Both the position numbers and the translations under genes were made by a program. Positions 35,743-46,167 of a stretch of DNA of 64,000 nucleotides are shown in pieces. Under the pieces are notes generated by a model, which saw only the letters and a list, made by a program, of their open reading frames with translations, was not told the DNA's origin and ran no database searches. Each line of letters begins with the position of its first letter. Positions within the stretch are counted from its first letter, which is position 1. Source of the DNA: Hoylesella loescheii DSM 19665 = JCM 12249 = ATCC 15930. Lineage in GTDB: Bacteria > Bacteroidota > Bacteroidia > Bacteroidales > Bacteroidaceae. The DNA is taken from positions 124,001 through 188,000 of the forward strand of contig NZ_KB899213.1 of the NCBI RefSeq assembly GCF_000378085.1. The letters run 5' to 3'.

Positions 35743-35804
35743 TTTTTCATGGTATTAGATTTAAGGTTAACAAAAGGTTGGGATTCAGCGGAATCCCTTT
35801 TTTT
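35743..35804 (+). ncRNA. Candidate small RNA of about 62 nt
   Basis: From the expected start (about 35743) to an intrinsic terminator: GGGATTC (35780-35786), loop AGCG, GAATCCC (35791-35797), then seven T (35798-35804). A 21-codon frame starting at 35749 runs through the terminator and is probably chance. It is not continuous with lacZ, which has its own promoter at 36184. Confidence 0.6.
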
Positions 35805-36175
35805 ATGCCCGTAAGTCTGATGCCATAATTAAAGTCCTTGAGGCCATTATGTCGTCCCACCGCCCACGCCTATATATTTATAATGTGTGTAAGGCGCATT
35901 GTTCACAACCTTGCATGTACAAGATAAGGTAGCGCCAATTACATCCTAGCGGCTGGTTAGCACGTTGCGCCTTGTGTGTGTATGGGTTCTTACGAGTTGT
36001 GTCTTATCCCGAACTCGCGTATTATATATGTCATCCGATGGCATTGCCCCATCCAATATGTCGCGCTTTGTTGGCTTTACGCATGCGTGTTTTCTTGTTT
36101 CGCACAATCTTTTCACCTTTCCCCTTTTCCGCCCTTTCAGCTTCCCCTTCCCGCCTTTTCCCCTTTTATCCCTAA

Positions 36176-39466
<3,291 letters not shown>

Positions 39467-39472
39467 TTAAGC

Positions 39473-39594
39473 GCGAGTTCGGGATAAGAGCAATTTGTTA
39501 TGCCGGCTACCCCATGTAGCACAAGTTGGCGAGATAACCATTTCTCAGCTTAGCCAGCTTTGTTCAAAAGGCATCATTTCTTATCCTGAACTCG
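39473..39594 (-). repeat. D element copy 8 (left arm of second composite)
   Basis: A 122-bp unit with ends GCGAGTTCGGGATAAGA and TCTTATCCTGAACTCGC-like, oriented opposite to the right arm. It begins 6 bp after the GH2 stop, so any GH2 transcript will run into its palindrome. Confidence 0.75.
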
Positions 39595-39599
39595 CCAAT

Positions 39600-39925
39600 C
39601 AACCCTTCTGTCGTTCGCATTTTCATAGCTCCGAGAATGCGCTTTCTAAGCCCTGATGATGCATTATTAGATTAATCGCCGTGTTAAATGTATTTTGGAG
39701 GGGCGTTCCATATCATCTGGAATGCTGTTCCAGTTGAACTGGAACACTGTTCCAACTTATCTGGAACAGGGTTCCATCTTAGCTATAACTAGGCGGGAGC
39801 TTAAAAAGCTCACTTCAAGAGCTTATCGGGTGGGGAATGAAAGATGGCGTTTGGAAGTAGGATAGGTGAATTGTTGGGGGCGATAGGCTGTGGAATGAGG
39901 CGCTTAGATGGTGCCAAGCCGGTAT
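39600..39925 (+). repeat. B element copy 5 with a 22-bp palindromic array
   Basis: The full-length counterpart of the element at 2735-3060, inverted. The array at 39710-39775 contains three 22-bp units with TTCC/GGAA dyads, for example GTTCCAGTTGAACTGGAAC. The right flank contains AAAAAGCTCACTTCAAGAGC. Confidence 0.75.
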
Positions 39926-39932
39926 CAAGAGT

Positions 39933-40059
39933 TACGTGAATTCGGTGTAACACACGATGCTTTTTTGAGCAAGATTAGATAAAAAGCGAATGGGCATCTC
40001 GCCAACTAGTGCTACACGGCAATTGTCATCATGATTGTGTTTTATCCCGAAGTCGTGTA
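39933..40059 (+). repeat. D element copy 9 (right arm of second composite)
   Basis: A 127-bp unit starting TACGTGAATTCGG and ending ATCCCGAAGTCGTGTA, with the middle box region AACTAGTGCTACACGG. It closes the composite 39473-40059. Confidence 0.75.
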
Positions 40060-40212
40060 ATTCAGGTGAAAATAGGGTGGTAAAGGTTCGTTCTGGGCAG
40101 AAATTTATAGGGTGGTAAGAACGTCTGCAAAAGCTGTAAAGCTTTCAAAAGGCAACCTTCTCTTAGCCCCTAGCCCTGTTAACCCCAACCTGTTTCCTTA
40201 GAAACAGAAAGC

Positions 40213-40457
40213 CCTAAAAAAGAAACGCGGGTGTGCCAAGCTTGGCACACCCGCGTGTTATATAGTAGTGGGCAATTTTGTTGATGAGTTTTAGCCCATC
40301 GCAAGTAAGCCTTGCCCGGTGCGCTTCATCGTCTGTCGCCCTTAAATTGACAGCCCGCCCCCGGTCCGTAAAGGTAAGCCCTGACCATTGCGTATTGTAC
40401 CGGGGGCGGCGTAGGCTTTTGTATTATCTATGGTATATAATTATTATCATTGTTAGA
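40213..40457 (-). ncRNA. Structured non-coding RNA gene of about 245 nt
   Basis: On the minus strand a consensus promoter (40463-40494) is followed by a GC-rich, foldable region and a perfect 32-bp palindromic terminator (40225-40256) with a T-run. Predicted elements: a long stem GCCGCCCCCGGT (about 40399-40412) against ACCGGGGGCGG (about 40350-40362), a hairpin GCAAG-GCTTA-CTTGC (40301-40315) and a hairpin GATGGG-CTAAAA-CTCATC (40283-40300). There is no credible ORF. It does not show the signatures of tmRNA, RNase P or SRP RNA. A 6S-type RNA is possible, but I cannot assign a family. Confidence 0.7.
40225..40256 (-). terminator. Terminator of the structured RNA
   Basis: ACGCGGGTGTGCCAAG followed directly by its exact reverse complement (32-bp perfect palindrome). 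On the minus strand it is followed by TTCTTTTTTAG. Confidence 0.9.
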
Positions 40458-40462
40458 TATTG

Positions 40463-40494
40463 CAAAGTTACGTTTTATTTTACTATCATCAAAG
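40463..40494 (-). promoter_or_regulatory. Promoter of the structured RNA
   Basis: Minus-strand TTTG (40494-40491), 19-bp spacer, TAACTTTGC (40471-40463). Confidence 0.8.
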
Positions 40495-40910
40495 TGTTTA
40501 AGCTAATTTTTTTGAAGGTTGATGAAAATAGTAAGTGTGCTGGTTTGTTTGTGAAGTTACGAAATGGAGAAATAAATCGACATCGTTTTGATGTAAAATG
40601 TCTGCAAATGGCTTCCATAAAGCAATGCTAATGACATACAAGCATATCACATTGGTAGGAAAGCGAACTTTCTGTTATGCAATTCTTTATTTATAAAATG
40701 TAATTTCCGCTTCGTCTATTTTGGTTCTATGGTCCACCAAAGAATGTTAAACGCTGTGCTAAGTATAATTACGTAAATAACGACAAATAAAGAAGCGTTT
40801 ACCACTGAAATATCAAAAACAATGCAAGAAAAAATAAAACGAAAAGCCACAGTTCATCAACTTTTCTTTAATTTAATGCAAAAATTATGCGGAAGTCGGT
40901 AAAAAAGCTT

Positions 40911-40919
40911 TATCTTTGC
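40911..40919 (+). promoter_or_regulatory. -7 element of the second M16 gene
   Basis: TATCTTTGC, 64 bp before the chosen start codon, with no good TTG at the expected distance. A small hairpin (CCTCTTTAGAGG) lies in the leader at about 40936-40947. Confidence 0.5.
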
Positions 40920-40982
40920 TGCCATATTAAATGCCACCTCTTTAGAGGTCTTACCATTTTTACAAACAAAATAAACTATCCT

Positions 40983-43808
40983 ATGCATTTTAGAAACTTG
41001 CTTGCGCTAGCCTTTCTCGCCCTAAGCGGCAGTTTACAGGCCCAATCGCAAATGCCCCCGATTCCCCGCGATCCCGCTGTGCGTATCGGTAAACTAGACA
41101 ACGGGCTCACCTACTACATTCGTTACAACAACTGGCCAGAGAAGCGTGCCAACTTCTACATTGCCCAAAAGGTGGGCTCTTTGCAAGAAGAAGAAAGCCA
41201 ACGCGGACTTGCCCACTTCTTGGAACACATGTGTTTCAATGGTACGAAGAACTTCCCTGGTGATGCGCTGCTACGTTATTGCGAAAGCTTGGGCGTGAAA
41301 TTCGGCGCCGATCTTAATGCTTACACCGCCATCGACGAAACGGTGTACAACATCGACAACGTGCCAACGACCCGCCAAAGCGCACTAGACTCGTGCTTGC
41401 TCATACTACGCGACTGGGCAGGAAGCCTTACGCTCGACCCCAAAGAGATTGATCAAGAGCGCGGAGTGATACACGAAGAGTGGCGTTTGCGCACTAGCGC
41501 CAGCAGCCGAATGTTCGAACGCAACCTCACTAAGCTTTATCCAGGTTCGAAATACGGAGCGCGCTACCCCATAGGATTGATGAGCGTGGTAGATAACTTT
41601 AAATATAACGAGCTACGCGACTACTACGAGAAGTGGTATCACCCCACAAACCAAGGCATTATCGTGGTGGGCGACGTGGATGTAGACCATGTTGAGGCTC
41701 AAATCAAAAAGCTTTTCGGACCCATGAAGAACCCCGCCAACCCGGCTCCAGTGGTAGACGAAAACGTGCCCGACAACAATACGCCTATCGTTATCATCGA
41801 TAAGGATAAGGAACAGACCAGCACCATCGTGCAGATGATGATGAAACACGACGTTACACCCGACTCGATGAAGGGCGATGTTGACTACATGGTGTACGAA
41901 TACATAAAAGACGTGGGCATTAGCTTGCTAAACAACCGCTTGGAAGAGGCTGCATTGAAGCCTGATTGCCCTTTCGTGGGAGCCAGCGCTAGCGACGACG
42001 ACTATATTTTCGCAAAAACCAAAGGGGCTTTCTCGCTTGCCGTGTCGCCAAAGACCACCGAACTAACGGCCGAAGCACTGAAAGCGGCCTATATCGAGGC
42101 GTTGAGAGCTGCCAAGTTTGGCTTTACACAGACCGAATACGACCGTTCTAAGACATCTACGCTCAGCTCGCTCGACCGCATGTTCAGCAACCGCGAAAAG
42201 CGTTTCACTTCGCAATTTGCCGAGAGCTACAAAGAGCACTTCCTCAATAACGAACCCATCCCGCCCATCGAATACTACTACGAGACGATGAAGCAGGTGG
42301 TTCCCAACATTCCATTGGAGTATGTTAACAAGGTGTTTGCCGAACTCGTGTCGAAGTCGGACACCAACTTGGTTATCGTGAACTTCAACCCCGAGAAAGA
42401 CGGACTTACTTATCCCACCGAGGAAGGTTTGTTGTCTGCCGTTAGACAAGCACGCACCACCAACCTCACGGCTTACGTAGACAACGTGAAGAACGAACCC
42501 ATCATCACCAAAATGCCTAAACCCGGCAAGATTGTAAGTCAAAAACGCAGTCCGAAGTTTGGTTACACCGAGCTGAAACTCTCTAACGGCGTAACCGTGC
42601 TGTTGAAGAAAACCGACTATAAGAAAGACGAAGTACGACTCAACGGTAGTGGTGGTTCGGGTAGTTCTGCATACGGACCAGCCGACTACGTTAACCTCGG
42701 CGTCTTCGATAACGCTATCGATGTAAGTGGATTGGCCAACTTCACCAACACCGAACTTAGCAAAGCACTTGCTGGTAAGAATGCTTCGGCGGGCCTTTCG
42801 ATGAGCGAACAGCGCATGCACCTTAGCGGTAGCTCTACGCCGAAGGACATCGAGACCATGTTCCAGTTAGCTTATCTCAACTTTACGAAGATAAGTAAGG
42901 ACCAAGAAGCATTCAACAACATGATGGAAGGCCTTAAAGTGAGCCTGCAAAACCGTGCAACCTCACCCGATCAAGCCTTCAGCGACTCGCTCAACGCTAC
43001 TATCTACGGACACAATCCACGTGTGAAGCCACTTGAATTGTCCGACCTTTCGAAGGTTAATTACGATCGCATCTTGCGCATTGCAGCAGAGCGCACGGCC
43101 AATGCCAATGGTTGGCGCTTCATCATCATTGGTAACTACGACGAAGCTAAAATCCGTCCACTCATCGAACGCTATCTAGGTTCGTTGCCTTCAAAGGGTC
43201 CCAACCCCAACAGCAAGCAAGTAGTATTCTTCAAGAAGGGCGTAATCAAGAACGACTTTACGCGTAAGATGGAAACGCCAAAGGCCAATGCCAACATGGT
43301 TTGGTTTAGCGAAGACATCCCCTATACCACTGAGAACGCCATCAAAGCCAGCATCGCAGGTCAGATTCTCAGCATGGTGTACATCAAGAAGATACGCGAA
43401 GACGCCAGCGCAGCTTACTCTTGTGGCGCAACAGGTTCTGCAAGCATGGAAGATAAGTATCACAACGTGATGCTCTTTGCTTACTGCCCCATGAAGCCCG
43501 AGAAAGCCGACGTAGCATTGAAAATCATGCGCGAAGAGGTGGTTAACCTCTCCAAGCAATGCGATGCCTCAATGTTGGCTAAGGTAAAAGAGTACATGGC
43601 TAAGGAGGCCGACGATGCAATGAAGAGCAATGGCTATTGGGCCAGCGTTATCGGAACATGGTATCGCTACGGCATCGACTTGCATACCAACTATAAGGCA
43701 CTTGTGGCAAAGCAAACGCCCGAGAGCATTAGCAACTTCGTTAAAGATATCCTGAAGGCTGGAAACCACATCCAAGTGACGATGATGCCGGCTGAAGAGA
43801 AGAAGTAA
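40983..43808 (+). CDS. M16 family zinc metalloprotease, second copy, secreted
   Basis: A 941-aa protein paralogous to the one at 3741-6560. Signal peptide 1-21 (LAFLALSGSLQAQ), zinc motif H78-F-L-E81-H82 with ERGVIHEEWRLR downstream, and an inactive second half containing DASAAYSCGATGSASM. The start at 40983 (MHFRNLLALAF) is chosen because it begins the signal peptide and lies after the -7 element; the in-frame ATG at 40887 lies upstream of that promoter. Unlike its paralogue it is a single gene, with no receptor next to it, so it may be a general periplasmic peptidase. Confidence 0.93.
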   Translation: MHFRNLLALAFLALSGSLQAQSQMPPIPRDPAVRIGKLDNGLTYYIRYNNWPEKRANFYIAQKVGSLQEEESQRGLAHFLEHMCFNGTKNFPGDALLRYCESLGVKFGADLNAYTAIDETVYNIDNVPTTRQSALDSCLLILRDWAGSLTLDPKEIDQERGVIHEEWRLRTSASSRMFERNLTKLYPGSKYGARYPIGLMSVVDNFKYNELRDYYEKWYHPTNQGIIVVGDVDVDHVEAQIKKLFGPMKNPANPAPVVDENVPDNNTPIVIIDKDKEQTSTIVQMMMKHDVTPDSMKGDVDYMVYEYIKDVGISLLNNRLEEAALKPDCPFVGASASDDDYIFAKTKGAFSLAVSPKTTELTAEALKAAYIEALRAAKFGFTQTEYDRSKTSTLSSLDRMFSNREKRFTSQFAESYKEHFLNNEPIPPIEYYYETMKQVVPNIPLEYVNKVFAELVSKSDTNLVIVNFNPEKDGLTYPTEEGLLSAVRQARTTNLTAYVDNVKNEPIITKMPKPGKIVSQKRSPKFGYTELKLSNGVTVLLKKTDYKKDEVRLNGSGGSGSSAYGPADYVNLGVFDNAIDVSGLANFTNTELSKALAGKNASAGLSMSEQRMHLSGSSTPKDIETMFQLAYLNFTKISKDQEAFNNMMEGLKVSLQNRATSPDQAFSDSLNATIYGHNPRVKPLELSDLSKVNYDRILRIAAERTANANGWRFIIIGNYDEAKIRPLIERYLGSLPSKGPNPNSKQVVFFKKGVIKNDFTRKMETPKANANMVWFSEDIPYTTENAIKASIAGQILSMVYIKKIREDASAAYSCGATGSASMEDKYHNVMLFAYCPMKPEKADVALKIMREEVVNLSKQCDASMLAKVKEYMAKEADDAMKSNGYWASVIGTWYRYGIDLHTNYKALVAKQTPESISNFVKDILKAGNHIQVTMMPAEEKK

Positions 43809-43877
43809 ACAAGCGAAAAACGTGCTGGTAAAGGTGTGGCAACACACACGAAACTTTGCCAGCGGTATCCAATAAAC

Positions 43878-43921
43878 AACAGGTAGGGATGCGTCCGACT
43901 AGTGGGCGTTCCCTACCTGTT
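43878..43921 (+). terminator. Hairpin after the second M16 gene
   Basis: AACAGGTAGGGA (43878-43889) pairs perfectly with TCCCTACCTGTT (43910-43921). There is no long T-run, so termination may be imperfect. Confidence 0.6.
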
Positions 43922-44020
43922 GGCGTTTAGATGCGCAAAGAAGGAAAGATGGGAAGTTGAAAAACCAGCTTTTGCCAACCAATTTATTAACTTGCTGACC
44001 TGTTAAGCTATCAACCGATA

Positions 44021-44176
44021 GCGTACAAGCCACTTGTATGGCCACTACAAGCTCATCTGTACTGTCACTACAAGCCCATTTGTACTGCCGCTACAAGCCG
44101 TCTGTAGTGCCACTACAACTCGTTTGTAGCCACACTACAACTCATTTGTAGCCCCACTACAAAAGGCTTGTAGCGC
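44021..44176. repeat. CTACAA/TTGTAG palindromic array (22-23 bp period)
   Basis: About seven units of 22-23 bp, each a dyad such as CTACAACTCGTTTGTAG (6-bp arms, 5-bp loop). The word is unrelated to the TTCC/GGAA arrays, but the period and the dyad-per-unit design are the same. Confidence 0.8.
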
Positions 44177-44269
44177 TTCAGTCGCTCATAAAGCGCCCTG
44201 TAAGCACAAGAAACCTACACGCTAACTGTTCTGCCAATACGCCAATAAACAGTAAGAACAAGGCCTTGG

Positions 44270-44513
44270 CTAGTTCGGAATAAAGTACAATATACTTTGA
44301 CAACAAACGTCTATTATGTCAACTACTGCGTAGCGGTTGATGAGACAGCTGCGAGGGTAGAATTTACTAATACCCCGTTTCTTTTACGTAAACTAACCAA
44401 TAGAAAAAGACCAAGACCTACGGCCTTGTGGGATTAGGTGCACCATTTAGACAGGGTAGGTCGCTCTCGCTCCCAACCCTGCCCTTCCAACAGACCAACC
44501 GCTACGCGGTAGT
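44270..44513 (+). repeat. Partial D element, box and A element copy 7
   Basis: A degraded D left half (TTCGGAATAAAGTACAATAT) leads to the box ACTGCGTAGCGGT (44325-44337). A segment follows that matches 3255-3290 in reverse complement (ACCCCGTTTCTTTTACGTAA), then a forward A module (about 44404-44510) ending at the box ACCGCTACGCGGT (44498-44510). Confidence 0.65.
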
Positions 44514-44774
44514 TAGCGCAAAACAAGCCGCAATAGACCTGTGGCTAAAATGCTTGGCATGGAGAGTTCGCCACCTAAAAGACCAAAGGCTACGCGGTAG
44601 TTAGCGTAAAACAAGCCGTAATCGCCCCGTGACTATAAATGTTTTGACATGGAGTTCATCCCCCAAAATGGCAAAGGTTAGGCGGTAGTTAGCGCAAAAC
44701 AAGCAGTTATCGCCCCGTGACTATAAATGCTTTGACATGAATTTCACCTTGCTAAAGACCAACCGATGCGGGGG
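44511..44774 (+). repeat. Three 88-bp box-delimited tandem modules
   Basis: Units 44511-44598, 44599-44686 and 44687-44774, each exactly 88 bp, start AGTTAGCG(C/T)AAAACAAGC and end in a box variant (GGCTACGCGGT, GGTTAGGCGGT, CCGATGCGGGGG). They are homologous to the modules at 28478-28653. Confidence 0.8.
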
Positions 44775-44807
44775 TGGAGTAAATGAAACACAGACAATAC
44801 GCCATCT

Positions 44808-44925
44808 ACCGCGTAGCGGTTGGTCCTTTGGTAGGGCAGGGTTGGGAGCGAGAGCGACCTACCCTGCCTAGGCTGTATGGAGAGGAAACGAGCCCGTAGG
44901 TCTTGGTCTTTTCCCGTTTAATGCG
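44808..44925 (-). repeat. A element copy 8 (reverse)
   Basis: It begins at the box ACCGCGTAGCGGT (44808-44820) and continues with the GGGCAGGGT...ACCCTGCC arms and CCGTAGGTCTTGGTC. A module copy 7 points the other way, 300 bp upstream, so this pair faces outward. Confidence 0.7.
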
Positions 44926-44977
44926 CTTCTTTTATATAAGAAAAGCTCAATAGCACTGCTTTTTCACGATTATTTAC

Positions 44978-44986
44978 TACCTTTGC
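44978..44986 (+). promoter_or_regulatory. -7 element of the acyltransferase-exporter operon
   Basis: TACCTTTGC, 46 bp before the acyltransferase start. The -33 region is poor. Confidence 0.5.
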
Positions 44987-45031
44987 CAAGTTATTTTATA
45001 ATCTAGCGTAATCCACATTACACCTATATAT

Positions 45032-46165
45032 ATGGAGAAGTTTTGCACAATGAGCGGAGAATTCGACGATATACGCCCCTATAACGATGCTGAAGTGGCA
45101 CAGGCCATGCGGCGAATAGCCCAGAGCCAGTGGTTACCCCAGCTGGCCGAGTTCGTTTTCCCCGAGCTAACGGTGCAAGACGTGGCACGCATGTTGGCAG
45201 AAACAAACACCACGCGCGAGTTTCAACACCGTGTGATGTATCGTTTCAACCGCGAAGTGATACGAAGAAGCGTCACCCAATTTTCCTGCGAAGGGATAGA
45301 ACATTTACAGCCAGGGCAACCCTATCTCTTTGTGAGCAACCACCGCGACATTGTTCTTGATGCGTCGTTGCTACAATATGTATTGGTAGATGCAGGTCAC
45401 GAAACCTGCGAGATCACTTTCGGCGCCAACCTGATGACCCATCCCACCGTCGTAGACATCGGTAAAAGCAACAAGATGTTTCGCGTTGAGCGCACTGGAA
45501 ACAAGCGACAGTTCTACGAAAGCGAACTGCACCTGTCGCGATACATCAGGAATGCCATCGTAGAACGTGGCTCGTCGGTGTGGATTGCACAACGAAACGG
45601 GCGCACCAAGGATGGATACGACCGCACCGAACCTGCACTTGTTAAGATGTTTGCACTATCGGGGCAGGGCAACAAGTTGGCTTCGCTGGCCCAACTGAAC
45701 ATCGTACCCGTGGCCGTTAGCTACGAATACGAGTCGTGCGACCTGCTGAAAGCGCACGAAATGGCGCAAACGGCACGCCAGCCATACGTTAAACGCCCCG
45801 GCGAAGACCTTAACAGCATTCTCACAGGTATTCTCGAGCCCAAAGGCAAGGTGCATTTCTGCGTTACAAAGCCCATCGATGAGGCGCAGCTAGCCCCACT
45901 TGAGCACCTCCCACTTAACGATGCCGTGCGCCAAATGGCACAAATGATAGACCGCGCCATAGCTAACGCCTATCAATTGATGCCCACCAACATGGCGGCC
46001 TACGAGATGCTACATCCCGAAGAACCCCAAAACGCCGAGCTAGACGAGGCGAAAGCTTGGCTAAACCAGCGTATGAGCCTGCTCACCACAGCGGAAGAGC
46101 GTCGCCATCTGCTGCATATCTACGCCAATCCTGTTATCGCCAAACAACAAACAAAGCAAAGCTGA
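45032..46165 (+). CDS. PlsC-like glycerol/lipid acyltransferase
   Basis: A 377-aa protein with a lysophosphatidic-acid-acyltransferase-like domain. The catalytic histidine is in F-V-S-N103-H104-R-D-I-V-L-D110; the spacing to Asp is one residue longer than the classical HxxxxD, though D106 is also close. A second conserved block is WIAQRNGRTKDGYDRTEP (about 185-202), which binds the acceptor phosphate in this group. It should transfer an acyl chain to a membrane lipid at the inner membrane. The gene downstream begins 2 nt after its stop and encodes a lipid-type exporter, so the pair probably makes and moves one lipid. An alternative start is at 45050. Confidence 0.85.
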   Translation: MEKFCTMSGEFDDIRPYNDAEVAQAMRRIAQSQWLPQLAEFVFPELTVQDVARMLAETNTTREFQHRVMYRFNREVIRRSVTQFSCEGIEHLQPGQPYLFVSNHRDIVLDASLLQYVLVDAGHETCEITFGANLMTHPTVVDIGKSNKMFRVERTGNKRQFYESELHLSRYIRNAIVERGSSVWIAQRNGRTKDGYDRTEPALVKMFALSGQGNKLASLAQLNIVPVAVSYEYESCDLLKAHEMAQTARQPYVKRPGEDLNSILTGILEPKGKVHFCVTKPIDEAQLAPLEHLPLNDAVRQMAQMIDRAIANAYQLMPTNMAAYEMLHPEEPQNAELDEAKAWLNQRMSLLTTAEERRHLLHIYANPVIAKQQTKQS

Positions 46166-46167
46166 AC

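Noticed and set aside
40213..40457. tmRNA, RNase P RNA or SRP RNA
   Set aside because: There is no tRNA-like ends or tag frame, no GAGGAAAGUCC core and no GGAA/AGCAGC SRP domain. A GGUCAGG word occurs but without its partner.
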